Assembly: GCA_025456345.1 (NCBI GenBank)
Contig: JALOKU010000009.1
Location: 62,001-126,000 of the forward strand
Length of the DNA: 64,000 nt
Source of the DNA: Vicinamibacterales bacterium
GTDB taxonomy: Bacteria; Acidobacteriota; Vicinamibacteria; Vicinamibacterales; JAKQTR01
Reading direction: 5' to 3'
In this document: piece by piece, positions 45,437-54,651 of the stretch
Layout of the letters: each line of letters opens with the position of its first letter
Numbering within the stretch: position 1 is the stretch's first letter
The notes under the pieces: generated by a model
Seen by the model: only the letters and a program-made list of their open reading frames with translations
Databases searched by the model: none
Told to the model about the DNA's origin: nothing
Translations under genes and position numbers: made by a program

Positions 45437-46528
45437 TCAGAAGTAGAACAGCTGGAGTTGCAGCAGCGCCTGGGTGCGCGAATCCTGGCCCTCGAGGCTC
45501 TGGCGGCCGACGCTGAACTTGATGTTCCGCTGATGCCCGGCCAGCCACCACGCCACGCCCACCTGCAGGCTGTTCTGGTCGGAGGTCCGGCCGTCCGAGA
45601 AGTCGCGCACGACGTACTGCACGAACGGCGAGAGCCTGTGGTTGGCCAGGTGATAGGCTGCTTCGAACAGGAAGGCCTGCTGCTCGAGCAGCGTCGGCAG
45701 CAACGTGCCGCCGTCGTAGCGCATCCAGTTGAACTGGAGCGTCAGGCCCTGGCCCTTGTTCACCGTCGGGGTCTCGAAGAACGCATCGGCCGACAGAATC
45801 GTCGCATCGTCCTGGACGGCAAACCCGCCGCCGAAGCCGGCCTGCCTCTTCGTGCCCTGGAACGTGCCGCCGTAGAAGAACCCCGTTTCGGCCCCCCAGG
45901 GGTAGTACACCGCCCGCCCCGAGATCTGGAGCGGGTTGTTCGCGTCGATGCCGCGGACCCCCTGGGACACCGCCAGCCGGTACTCGAGGCGCTGCTTCGC
46001 CGGGTAGCCCCGCAGCTGGATGCCGTAGTCGCGGCCGACCCGCTCGCCCGCCGGGCCGGCGTCCAGGAACGTGTACCCTCCGTAATCCACGGGCAGCAGG
46101 GTCGCGGCCGACTGCATCCCGTTACGCGAATGCGGCAGCATGATCATGCCAACGTCGACTTTGACCGCCATCGAGTGGTTGTAAGTGACGTAGGCGTCCT
46201 GGATGAACAGGTCGCCCGCGTCCTTGACGCCCGTGGTGGGGTTGGCCTTGCCGACGTTCGGGCTGTCGGTTTCGAAGAAGAACGACCACTTCTCAGTGAA
46301 GTTGCCTCCGAACAGGACGCGGAACCGGCGGAGGAACAGATTCGTCGACGTGGCCGTCTGGTCCGCCGTCTCCAGCAACTCCATCTGGGGCTGCACGAGG
46401 AAGCCGAACTTCAGGCTCGACTTGCCGTCCTTCGATTCAATCTGCCACTGCGCCCAGGCCGAGCCGGCATCCAGCGCCAGGACCGCCACCGCCGCTGCGC
46501 CGAGCCGCAGCCATCCTCGAGTCCCCAT
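45437..46528 (-). CDS. outer-membrane porin, phosphate-selective porin O/P-like
   Basis: 363 residues with a signal peptide (LGAAAVAVLALDAGSAWAQ). The mature start WQIESKDGKSSLKFGFLVQPQMELLE and the segments RFRVLFGGNFTEKWSFFFETDSPNVG, DAYVTYNHSMAVKVDVGMIMLPHSRNGMQSA and the C-terminal LLQLQLFYF are typical of 16-strand porins with a terminal Phe. RBS GGAGG. It lies upstream of the symporter genes and may provide outer-membrane entry for the same solutes. Confidence 0.85.
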   Translation of the reverse strand: MGTRGWLRLGAAAVAVLALDAGSAWAQWQIESKDGKSSLKFGFLVQPQMELLETADQTATSTNLFLRRFRVLFGGNFTEKWSFFFETDSPNVGKANPTTGVKDAGDLFIQDAYVTYNHSMAVKVDVGMIMLPHSRNGMQSAATLLPVDYGGYTFLDAGPAGERVGRDYGIQLRGYPAKQRLEYRLAVSQGVRGIDANNPLQISGRAVYYPWGAETGFFYGGTFQGTKRQAGFGGGFAVQDDATILSADAFFETPTVNKGQGLTLQFNWMRYDGGTLLPTLLEQQAFLFEAAYHLANHRLSPFVQYVVRDFSDGRTSDQNSLQVGVAWWLAGHQRNIKFSVGRQSLEGQDSRTQALLQLQLFYF

Positions 46529-46605
46529 GACCGCCTCCGTCTCCCATCCGTGGTGTTGCCGGGCCAGGCGCGAGAGGAGCGCGCCCAGCGCCTGATTCCC
46601 AGCGC

Positions 46606-47118
46606 CTAGAAGGGCGAGAATCCGCTTTCCGCCATGTGGTCCGAGCGGACGATGCTGAAGATGTTCTGCAGCGAGTCGTAGTGCTGCTGTTCCCAGTCCG
46701 CCAGGAACTGGTAGAACTCGCGCACCTCCTTGTCGCTGGCCTGCTTCGCGGCGGTCGTGAAGTACTTGATCGCGTTCGACTCGAGCGTCATGCCGATCGA
46801 GAGGACGGCGAGTTCGAACTGCGCGCCCGAGGCCTGTTCGCGGAATCTCCCGGTGAAGATCTGCGAGGAGACCGCTCCCGCGTCGGGCATCTTCGCGTCA
46901 AAGCGGAAGGCGGCCACGCCCTTCTCGTCGTAGTTCTTCGCCACCGACTTCAGAAACGCCTGGTGCTGAACCTCGTCGGAAGCCAGCTTCGAAAACAACT
47001 CCTGGACGGCGGGCTTCGTGGCCCGCTCCGCCGTCATGGAGTAGAAGGTGTAGCCGTCGGTCTCGATCTGGTAGGCCTTGCCGACGATCTCGAGGATCGC
47101 GTCGCGGTTGTCGCTCAT
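46606..47118 (-). CDS. rubrerythrin-like ferritin-fold diiron protein
   Basis: 170 residues from the ATG at 47118 (GGAG 7 bp upstream). Four-helix bundle with carboxylate/His ligands in AYQIETDGYTFYSM, SDEVQHQAFL, ESNAIKYF and FLADWEQQHYDSL, the pattern of two ExxH-type pairs expected for a diiron centre. No C-terminal rubredoxin CXXC domain is present, so it is a short erythrin type. It lies 35 bp after the VOR alpha gene; protection of this oxygen-sensitive Fe-S enzyme from peroxide is a reasonable inference. Confidence 0.82.
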   Translation of the reverse strand: MSDNRDAILEIVGKAYQIETDGYTFYSMTAERATKPAVQELFSKLASDEVQHQAFLKSVAKNYDEKGVAAFRFDAKMPDAGAVSSQIFTGRFREQASGAQFELAVLSIGMTLESNAIKYFTTAAKQASDKEVREFYQFLADWEQQHYDSLQNIFSIVRSDHMAESGFSPF

Positions 47119-47153
47119 GGTCTGCTCCACTTCCCGTCAGCGTCAGGCGCGCC

Positions 47154-48215
47154 CTAGGCGGGCACGGCCAACAGTTTCTCGGCCTGCTCGGCCAGTTCTT
47201 CCGCGGTCATCACCATGCCGCCGCAGCGTCCGAAGAAGTCCACGGGCACCCGGCCCGCAACGACGGCGCGGACATCTTCCACCATCTGCCCCATCGACAG
47301 TTCGGCCACCAGCACATGCTTCGCGCGCGCGGCCGCGGCCGCCAGGGCCGCGGCGGGGTACGGGAAGAGCGTGACCGGCCGGAACAGCCCCACCTTCAGG
47401 CCCTTCTCGCGGAGGTTGTCGATCGAGGTGCGGGCGATCCGCGCCACCGTGCCGTATGCCACGATGAGCACGTCGGGATCGTCGTCGGTCCGATAGGTCT
47501 CGTGCCGGACCTCGGCCTCCATTGCCCGGTACTTCGCGCCCAGCGCCAGGTTGTGCTGCTCGAGGTCCTCCGCCCTGAGATAGAGCGAGTTGACAATGTT
47601 CGGGCCACGGCCGACGGCGCCCGTCGTCGCCCACGGCTTCTCCGGCAGATCTTCCGGCTCGATCCGGCGCTTGAACTCGACCGGCTCCATCATCTGGCCG
47701 ATCAGGCCGTCGCCGAGGATCATCACCGGGTTGCGGTACTTGTCGGCCAGGTCGAAGGCCTCCATCGTGAGGTCGGCGGCCTCCTGCACCGTGGAGGGCG
47801 CAAGCACCAGGACGCGGTAGTCGCCGTGGCCGCCGCCCTTGGTGGCCTGCAGGTAATCCGACTGCGACGGCAGGATGCCTCCCAGGCCGGGACCGGCCCG
47901 CATGATGTTGACGATGACGACCGGCAGCTCGGCGCCGGCCAGGTAGGAGATGCCTTCCTGCATCAGGGAGATGCCCGGGCTCGACGACGAGGTGAAGCAC
48001 CGGCGGCCGGCGCCCGCCGCGCCGTAGAGCATGTTGGACGCGGCCACTTCGCTTTCGGCCTGCACGAACACGCCGCCGACCTGGGGCATCCGCGCGGACA
48101 TGTACTCGGGGATCTCATTCTGCGGGGTGATGGGGTACCCGAAGAACAGCCGGCACCCGCACTGGATGGCCGCTTCGCCGATGGCCTCGCAGCCTTTCAT
48201 CAGTTTCTTTGCCAT
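47154..48215 (-). CDS. vorB: 2-oxoacid:ferredoxin oxidoreductase, alpha subunit (VorB type)
   Basis: 353 residues. The N-terminus MAKKLMKGCEAIGEAAIQCGCRLFFGYPITPQNEIPEYM is the standard start of VorB/KorA proteins. TSSSSPGISLMQEGISYLAGAELPVV and GPGLGGILPSQSDYLQATKGGGHGDYR follow, then domain II near DVLIVAYGTVARIARTSID. With the beta and gamma genes just upstream it forms a complex that oxidatively decarboxylates 2-oxoacids (branched-chain or 2-oxoglutarate) to acyl-CoA and reduced ferredoxin, or works in reverse. Specificity cannot be read from sequence. RBS GGAG. Confidence 0.92.
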   Translation of the reverse strand: MAKKLMKGCEAIGEAAIQCGCRLFFGYPITPQNEIPEYMSARMPQVGGVFVQAESEVAASNMLYGAAGAGRRCFTSSSSPGISLMQEGISYLAGAELPVVIVNIMRAGPGLGGILPSQSDYLQATKGGGHGDYRVLVLAPSTVQEAADLTMEAFDLADKYRNPVMILGDGLIGQMMEPVEFKRRIEPEDLPEKPWATTGAVGRGPNIVNSLYLRAEDLEQHNLALGAKYRAMEAEVRHETYRTDDDPDVLIVAYGTVARIARTSIDNLREKGLKVGLFRPVTLFPYPAAALAAAAARAKHVLVAELSMGQMVEDVRAVVAGRVPVDFFGRCGGMVMTAEELAEQAEKLLAVPA

Positions 48216-48231
48216 GAGACGATCTCCGCGG

Positions 48232-48792
48232 TCAGCGGCCGGCCATCGCCGGCGCGTAAGCCTGCCCGATTTCGAAACCCTTCGACAGGCACACCTGGTT
48301 CAGCTGCACGATCTTCTGACGGCCGGCGAACGTCTCGGCGAGCACGTCGCGCACAAGGTCGGGACTCACCACCCCGGAGGCGCCGAGGAACGCGCCCAAG
48401 GCGACCATGTTCGCCGCCTTCGCGCTTCCGGCCTCGAGCGCGATCTGATTCGCGGCCACGGGCACGACGATGAGGTCGGTCCGCACGGCGGGCCTGTTGA
48501 TCAGGCTCGTGTTCACGACGAGGATTCCGCCCGGCCGAACCAGGGGCTCGAACTTGTCGATGGACTGCAGATTGAGCACGATCGCGCCGTGCGGCCGGTT
48601 CGTGACCGGCGATCCCACCTGGCGATCCGACAGCACCACCGTGCAGTTGCAGGTGCCGCCGCGCATCTCGGGGCCGTAGGCCGGCATCCACGTGACTTCG
48701 AGTCCGGCCTTCATCCCGGCGTAGGCGAGCAGTTTTCCGATCAGCAGGACGCCCTGGCCGCCGAAGCCCGCCAGGATCAGTTCGTTGTGCAT
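48232..48792 (-). CDS. 2-oxoacid:ferredoxin oxidoreductase, gamma subunit
   Basis: 186 residues matching the catalytic gamma domain of pyruvate/ketoisovalerate oxidoreductases: LILAGFGGQGVLLIGKLLAYAGMKAGLEVTWMPAYGPEMRGGTCNCTVVLSDRQVGSP, then NRPHGAIVLNLQSIDKFEPLVRPGG. Spacing is 16 bp to the alpha gene and 19 bp from the beta gene. It completes the alpha/gamma/beta-delta set. Confidence 0.93.
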   Translation of the reverse strand: MHNELILAGFGGQGVLLIGKLLAYAGMKAGLEVTWMPAYGPEMRGGTCNCTVVLSDRQVGSPVTNRPHGAIVLNLQSIDKFEPLVRPGGILVVNTSLINRPAVRTDLIVVPVAANQIALEAGSAKAANMVALGAFLGASGVVSPDLVRDVLAETFAGRQKIVQLNQVCLSKGFEIGQAYAPAMAGR

Positions 48793-48811
48793 GATGCCCT
48801 CCGCGCCGGCG

Positions 48812-49759
<948 letters not shown>

Positions 49760-49771
49760 GGGGTCTCCTCT

Positions 49772-50524
49772 CTAAACGATGCTCGACCGGCGGCGCTGGC
49801 CGGGCGGACGGGAGTCGAGCGGCGTGGTGATGTGGCGCGCCAGCGGCAGCCACGGCTGCGGGCTGAACGCGGCGGGGTTCGGCGCCAGGCGCGCGAGCAT
49901 GGCCCAGAACCGCACCGGCAGGCCCGTCTCCCGCGACACGGCGTGCGCGAGTGCGATGCCGTCGGCGACGGTGGCGTCCGTCGTTTCATGAATCAGATGG
50001 GTATTCGCGGCAAGGCCCGTCACCTTGAGCTTCGACACGCGTTCAATCTCGCGCAGCATGGCGATGACCGCGCCGGGCGACTCGGCAAACGGACGGCTGC
50101 CGTTGACGACGAAGATCACGTCGGCGAGCGCCGGGTCGCCGAGTCCGGCGATGGAGCCCAGCACGCGCGCGCCGACGTCGGCGCCGCCGACGTCGACAAT
50201 CGCGCGGCCCCCCCCGGCCATGGCCCGGCCGATGGCGCCCCGGACCTCGGGCACGATGATCGGCAGGTCCGCGTAGAAGCGGTCGTCCTGCGGCACCACG
50301 AGCGTGATCCCGCGCGCCTGCATCTCGTCACGGAGCACGCGCGATCGAAAGTAGGGCTTCACGACATCCAGATCGACGACCGCGACCGACTCACCGCGTT
50401 CGCGCCACCCGAACGCCAAATTGACGGCGATTTCGCTCTTGCCGGCGCCGAAGTGGCCGACAAGCACGGTGACGGGGGCCGTCAGCGTGTCGAGCGCAGC
50501 CGGATGACCGGAGTCGGTGGGCAT
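49772..50524 (-). CDS. P-loop nucleotide-binding protein of MinD/CobQ-like type, unknown function
   Basis: About 250 residues from the ATG at 50524; the frame extends upstream with low-quality sequence. The P-loop is VGHFGAGKSEIAVN, followed by SVAVVDLDVVKPYFRSR (switch I-like Asp), RAIVDVGGADVGARVLGS and a base-recognition-like ADVIFVVNGSRPF. FRSR and VPQDDRFYADLPII are unusual. It is the first gene of the VOR operon, 12 bp upstream of the beta-subunit start, so it may help assemble or regulate that enzyme. I do not recognise a named family. Confidence 0.7.
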   Translation of the reverse strand: MPTDSGHPAALDTLTAPVTVLVGHFGAGKSEIAVNLAFGWRERGESVAVVDLDVVKPYFRSRVLRDEMQARGITLVVPQDDRFYADLPIIVPEVRGAIGRAMAGGGRAIVDVGGADVGARVLGSIAGLGDPALADVIFVVNGSRPFAESPGAVIAMLREIERVSKLKVTGLAANTHLIHETTDATVADGIALAHAVSRETGLPVRFWAMLARLAPNPAAFSPQPWLPLARHITTPLDSRPPGQRRRSSIV

Positions 50525-50708
50525 AGGGTCGTCAACGCGGGGGGTCGGCTCGTGCGGCGGGCGCCTCCGCGACCCGGCGCGCCGGCCCAGGCCGGCAGGC
50601 GCGGCGAGGGCGAAAACGCCCCAGCATAGCACGCCACCGGATTTCCGACACCGCAGTCCGGCCCGGAGGGATTCGTGCAAAAGACGCGCCGTGATAATCT
50701 CTGCCTCC

Positions 50709-51266
50709 ATGATGCTCCTGTGGAAGATTTTCCTCGTCTTCACGCGGGTTTCCCTGTTCTCCTGGGGCGGCGGTCCGGCGTCACTGGCGCTGATGCAGCG
50801 CGAGACCACCGCCCAGGGCTGGGTGACCCCGCCCGAGTTCGCGGACGCCGTTGCGCTGGGGAATGCCCTGCCGGGGCCGATTGCCCCCCAGGTGTCGGCC
50901 TTTGTCGGCTACAAGCTGGCCGGCGTGCCCGGCGCCGTGGCGGCCGCCGGCGGGACCGTCCTGCCGGCGACGCTGCTGATGCTCGTCATGGTCGTGATGT
51001 TCTTCGGCGTCAAGGACAGCCCCGCCGTCCGGGCCATGCTGACCGCGGTCCGGCCGGTGGTCGTCGGGTTGCTGGTGTGGACGGCCTACGAGATGGCGGT
51101 GACGGTCTTCGGGCTCCGCGAGCCTGGGTCGGCGTCGGTGCTCGTGCGGGAGTGGGACAAGGTGCTCATCGCGGCCGCAGCCTTTGCGCTGCTGACCACC
51201 ACGAAAATCAACCCGGCCTTCATCATTCTTGGCGCCGCGGCCCTGGGCTTCGGGGTGTACCGTTGA
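50709..51266 (+). CDS. single-domain (short) chromate transporter family protein
   Basis: About 185 residues from tandem ATGs at 50709/50712. The CHR motif is visible (FLVFTRVSLFSWGGGPASLALMQRETTAQGWVTPPEFADAVALGNALPGPIAPQVSAFVGYKLAG), followed by five or six helices. Short CHR proteins usually occur as adjacent gene pairs forming a heterodimer; no second half is next to this one. Export of chromate or another oxyanion is inferred from the family. It diverges from the P-loop gene across 184 bp in which I see no further gene. Confidence 0.82.
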   Translation: MMLLWKIFLVFTRVSLFSWGGGPASLALMQRETTAQGWVTPPEFADAVALGNALPGPIAPQVSAFVGYKLAGVPGAVAAAGGTVLPATLLMLVMVVMFFGVKDSPAVRAMLTAVRPVVVGLLVWTAYEMAVTVFGLREPGSASVLVREWDKVLIAAAAFALLTTTKINPAFIILGAAALGFGVYR

Positions 51267-51432
51267 GGCCGAACGGCTTGTCGAGCCGGCTGGTCATGTC
51301 CTCGTAGCGGCGCTCGAGGTCGTCCAGCCCGGCCTGGTGGCTCTCGCGGGTCAGTTCTCCCCGGTCCCGTTTCGCGTCCAGCGCGCGCCGCTGGTTCTCG
51401 TACCACCGGTCCGGATCGAAGTTGTAGGTCAC
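51223..51432 (-). CDS. small hydrophilic protein, unknown function
   Basis: 69 residues, MTYNFDPDRWYENQRRALDA..., predicted almost wholly helical with a RGELTRESHQAGLDDLERRYEDM segment like the short SHOCT-type helical motifs found at the end of many small proteins. It overlaps the 3' end of the chromate transporter gene by 44 bp in convergent orientation. Protein-like composition supports it; the function is unknown. Confidence 0.55.
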   Translation of the reverse strand: MTYNFDPDRWYENQRRALDAKRDRGELTRESHQAGLDDLERRYEDMTSRLDKPFGLNGTPRSPGPRRQE

Positions 51433-51462
51433 CGGCGAATTGTCTCACGGTATGCTAAGGCC

Positions 51463-51717
51463 GTGCAGCCCGAGCGAACCCACGCCGCCTCGGCCGGCCT
51501 GTTCAAGGGCGAGGCGCTGACGCTCTGGCGTCTGCGGCGCGACGCCACCCGGGTCTCCTGTTTCGTCGCCGAGTGGCCTGGCGCCTACTGGCTCGCCGTC
51601 GAATGTGCCGGCGGCGAGTTGCTGGCGAGCGAGACGCTCTCCAGCCTCGATGAGGTCATGACCCGGTCCGACCAGACCCGGTCGGCGTGGATCCTCGAGG
51701 GCTGGACCGAGGAGTAG
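51463..51717 (+). CDS. small protein, unknown function, possibly leaderless
   Basis: 84 residues from the GTG at 51463 (MQPERTHAASAGLFKGEALTLWRL...). It has a mixed alpha/beta look (VSCFVAEWPGAYWLAVECAGGELLASETLSSLDEVMTRSD) and a C-terminal acidic end. TATGCT at 51451-51456 ends 6 bp before the GTG, so transcription could begin at the start codon itself. It is 2 bp upstream of the next small gene. No recognised family. Confidence 0.55.
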   Translation: MQPERTHAASAGLFKGEALTLWRLRRDATRVSCFVAEWPGAYWLAVECAGGELLASETLSSLDEVMTRSDQTRSAWILEGWTEE

Positions 51718-51719
51718 CC

Positions 51720-52085
51720 ATGCCGCTTTCTGAGGAACTGCTCGACATCGCGCGGGCGGCCGCGTCGCGCCTGGATCTGTCGGCCGACCTGCGCTTCGCG
51801 CCAACCTTCGCCCTCGCCGAGGAAGTGTGCGGCGACGAATACGAACAGATGCTGCAGCTGCTGCACGAGGACGAGGTCTTCGCGCCCGTGGATCTCGAGC
51901 GCCAGGAGCGCGACGTGGAGGCGATCAAGGACGCCCTGACCGACGATCAGCAGGAACTGGTGGAGGATCTGGTGGACAACCAGTCGCGTCACGTCTGGCT
52001 GCAGCAGGAGGCGGCGTTCCACCTCGGGCTGGCCGTCGGCCTGCGGCTGGCCGAACTGGGCCGCAGCCCGCGCCCGCCGCGCTGA
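51720..52085 (+). CDS. small acidic helical protein, unknown function
   Basis: 121 residues starting at ATG 51720 with GAGGAG 6 bp upstream. It is predicted all-helical and acidic, with a segment EEVCGDEYEQMLQLLHEDEVFAPVDLERQERDVEAI and a C-terminal LQQEAAFHLGLAVGLRLAELG like the end of DUF6809-type or other small helical proteins, though I cannot place it firmly. It is probably cotranscribed with the preceding gene. Confidence 0.65.
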   Translation: MPLSEELLDIARAAASRLDLSADLRFAPTFALAEEVCGDEYEQMLQLLHEDEVFAPVDLERQERDVEAIKDALTDDQQELVEDLVDNQSRHVWLQQEAAFHLGLAVGLRLAELGRSPRPPR

Positions 52086-52122
52086 CGCCCGCAACCGTGT
52101 CTCAGGCCCCGGGGACGAACTC

Positions 52123-53349
52123 ATGGCCCGCACCGCGACCGGCCTCGCCTTTCTCGTCGTGCTCGTCCCCATTTTCGTCGCGGTCGCCGCCGCCCAGGCG
52201 CCGCCCCCGGGCGCGGGCCGCCGGGGCCCCGCGGACGAGGCCTTCTCGGCATTCGATCGGTACTTCGACGGGCGCCTCACCGAGCAGGGCATCGTCGGGG
52301 CCAGCTTCGTGCTGCTGAGCGATCACCAGACGGCCCATGCTCGTACATTCGGGCTCGCCGACCTGGCCGCGAAGCGCCCGGTCGGCGCCGACACGATCTT
52401 CCACTGGGCGTCGATCACGAAGACGATGACGGCCATCGCCATCATGCAGCTTCGCGACCGGGGGCTGCTGTCCCTCGACGACCCGATCGTGAAGCACCTC
52501 CCCGAGCTGCGGCAGGTGCACAACCCGTTCGGGCCGATGGAGTCCATCACGCTGCGGATGCTGCTGAGCCATTCCGCCGGGTTCAGGAACCCGACGTGGC
52601 CGTGGGGCGGCGACCAGGACTGGCACCCGTTCGAGCCGCCGGGCTGGGCGCAGGTCGCGGCGATGCTGCCGTACACGACGATCGAGTTCCCGCCGGGCTC
52701 GAAGTACTCGTATTCGAACCCCGGCATCATCTTCCTCGGACGCGTGATTGAGCTGCTGACGGGCGACGACTACGAGGTCTACGTCGACAAGAACATCCTG
52801 AAGCCGCTGGAGATGCACCGCGCGTTCTTCGATGCCGCGCCCGCGCACCTGCGGGCCTCCCGGGCTCACAGCTACTTCTGGAAGAACGGCGGGCCCGTTG
52901 AGGCGCGATTCGACTTCGACACGGGGATCACGGTGTCCAACGGCGGCCTGAACGCGCCGCTGGCCGACATGGCCAGATACCTGGACTTCCTCGTCGGCAA
53001 CCCGGCCCGCCAGGCGGTCTACGAGGGCGTGCTCCGCCGAGCCTCACTGGAGGAAATGTGGACGCCGGTGGTCACCGTGGAAGGCGCCGATGAGGCGGGC
53101 GGGAAGATGGGCTTGTGCTTCTTCCTCGAGGAACACGGCGGCATCCCCTTCGTCGCGCACAGCGGCAGCCAGAACGGGTTCATCTCCCACATCTACGTCA
53201 GCGCGAAGCGGCGCGTGGCATACGTGGTGGCCTTCAATACGGTGGCCGAGCCCGTCGGCCCCGACGGCAAGGCCAACACCCGGCAGCTAGACCGTGACGT
53301 GCGCGACTACGTCGTCAGAAACGTCATTCCCGCCTTAGCGGGACGGTAA
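52123..53349 (+). CDS. secreted serine hydrolase, class C beta-lactamase fold
   Basis: 408 residues with a signal peptide (GLAFLVVLVPIFVAVAAAQA). The nucleophile motif is S97-I-T-K100, the second motif is Y197-S-N199, and the third is H-S-G in FVAHSGSQNG. These define the penicillin-binding-protein/esterase-like family (Pfam beta-lactamase), whose members are D-aminopeptidases, esterases or lactamases; the specific activity is not evident. Its 3' end overlaps the converging 2-TM gene by 26 bp. Confidence 0.92.
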   Translation: MARTATGLAFLVVLVPIFVAVAAAQAPPPGAGRRGPADEAFSAFDRYFDGRLTEQGIVGASFVLLSDHQTAHARTFGLADLAAKRPVGADTIFHWASITKTMTAIAIMQLRDRGLLSLDDPIVKHLPELRQVHNPFGPMESITLRMLLSHSAGFRNPTWPWGGDQDWHPFEPPGWAQVAAMLPYTTIEFPPGSKYSYSNPGIIFLGRVIELLTGDDYEVYVDKNILKPLEMHRAFFDAAPAHLRASRAHSYFWKNGGPVEARFDFDTGITVSNGGLNAPLADMARYLDFLVGNPARQAVYEGVLRRASLEEMWTPVVTVEGADEAGGKMGLCFFLEEHGGIPFVAHSGSQNGFISHIYVSAKRRVAYVVAFNTVAEPVGPDGKANTRQLDRDVRDYVVRNVIPALAGR

Positions 53350-53641
53350 GAATGTCGGGCGGCTGTGTGCCGGGCCGGGGTGCGGTGGCCGGCCCGCCGG
53401 CGTCCGCATAGCGCTTGAAGAGGTAGATGCCGAGGGCGGCCAACCCGCCTGCCACGATGACCGTCCGCAACACCCTGAACAGGGCGAAGAACCACGCGAT
53501 GCCGATGCCCAGCGCCGCCCACTGCACCCACCAGTGGCCGGGCGACGTCATCAGGTTGATGACAAACAGCATCGCCAGGATCAGCGGGGCCTTGAACAGG
53601 AACCCCACGGACTTCATCGTCTGGAATCCAGGTGCAAGCAT
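53324..53641 (-). CDS. small two-helix membrane protein
   Basis: 105 residues with helices at about LILAMLFVINLMTSPG and WWVQWAALGIGIAWFFALFRVLRTVIVAGGLAALGIYLF, resembling 2TM-domain proteins. GAGAGGG precedes the ATG. No function can be inferred; it is downstream of the dehydrogenase gene on the same strand. Confidence 0.65.
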   Translation of the reverse strand: MLAPGFQTMKSVGFLFKAPLILAMLFVINLMTSPGHWWVQWAALGIGIAWFFALFRVLRTVIVAGGLAALGIYLFKRYADAGGPATAPRPGTQPPDILTVPLRRE

Positions 53642-53710
53642 AGGTGCCCTCTCTCTGAACTAATACGAGCCTCGAACCCGGACGGTTGCAGGGTCGCCGA
53701 CAGGATGCCG

Positions 53711-54595
53711 TCAGTCCAGGTGCGCGGCGTCGAAGACCGCCTTCGCGAGCGACGAATAGTCCTCCTCGCCACGGCCGGCCGCCATCAGGGCGCTGACATA
53801 CTGCTGCACGAGGGCGGCGATCGGGGCCGGCACGTCGAGTTCGTGAATCGTCTGGCCGACGATGCCCAGGTCCTTGTGGTAGAGCTTCGTCTTGAAGCCG
53901 GGGACGTAGTTCCCTTTCAGGATGCGTTCGCCGTGGACCTCGAGCACCCGGCTCGCCGCGAACCCGCCGAGCAGCGCCTCACGCACTTTGGCGGGATCGA
54001 TGCCAGCCTTGCGCGCGATGGCGAACGCCTCGCCGACCGACGCCAGCGCTCCGCCGATGCAGATCTGATTGCAGGCCTTGCAGACCTGGCCGGCACCGCT
54101 CGGCCCGATGTGGACCACCCGCTCCGGGTTGGCCATCGCGTTCAGCACGGGCCGCACGCGCTCGAGCGCGTGCGCCTCGCCGCCGACCATCACCGACAGC
54201 GAGGCGTTGATGGCGCCGATCTCGCCGCCGCTCACCGGGGCGTCGAGCATCGACACGCCGAGCAGCGCTGCCCGGGCGGCCAGTTCCCGCGAGACGGCCG
54301 GCGCGATCGTGCTCATGTCCACGATGACGCTCCCCGCGCGCACGGCGTCGAACACGCCGTTCGGGCCATCCAGCACCAGGCGCACGTCCGGTGAATCGGG
54401 CACCATCGTGATGATGACGTCGCTTGCGGCGGCCACCTCCGCAGGCGATGCCGCCGGCGACGCGCCCGCGGCCACCACCGCATCCACGGGCGCCTGGCTC
54501 CGGCTATGCACGGTCAGCGGGAAGCCCTTCTTCAGCAGATTGAGCGCCATGGGTTTCCCCATGAGCCCCAGGCCGATGAACCCGATGCGATCCAT
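53711..54595 (-). CDS. beta-hydroxyacid dehydrogenase (tartronate semialdehyde reductase / 3-hydroxyisobutyrate dehydrogenase type)
   Basis: 294 residues. The Rossmann motif is GFIGLGLMGKPMALNLLKKG, the substrate motif DAPVSGGEIGA, and the catalytic Lys region is GAGQVCKACNQICIGGALASVGEAFA. These are diagnostic of NAD(P)-dependent beta-hydroxyacid dehydrogenases. GGAGG lies 7 bp before the ATG. It ends the minus-strand sugar operon, fitting reduction of a C3-C4 semialdehyde in sugar-acid breakdown; exact substrate unknown. Confidence 0.92.
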   Translation of the reverse strand: MDRIGFIGLGLMGKPMALNLLKKGFPLTVHSRSQAPVDAVVAAGASPAASPAEVAAASDVIITMVPDSPDVRLVLDGPNGVFDAVRAGSVIVDMSTIAPAVSRELAARAALLGVSMLDAPVSGGEIGAINASLSVMVGGEAHALERVRPVLNAMANPERVVHIGPSGAGQVCKACNQICIGGALASVGEAFAIARKAGIDPAKVREALLGGFAASRVLEVHGERILKGNYVPGFKTKLYHKDLGIVGQTIHELDVPAPIAALVQQYVSALMAAGRGEEDYSSLAKAVFDAAHLD

Positions 54596-54651
54596 GCGGA
54601 GTCCTCCAATCAGGGTGCCATGCGTGGTCGATGCGTGCCCGGGGGGCCGCA

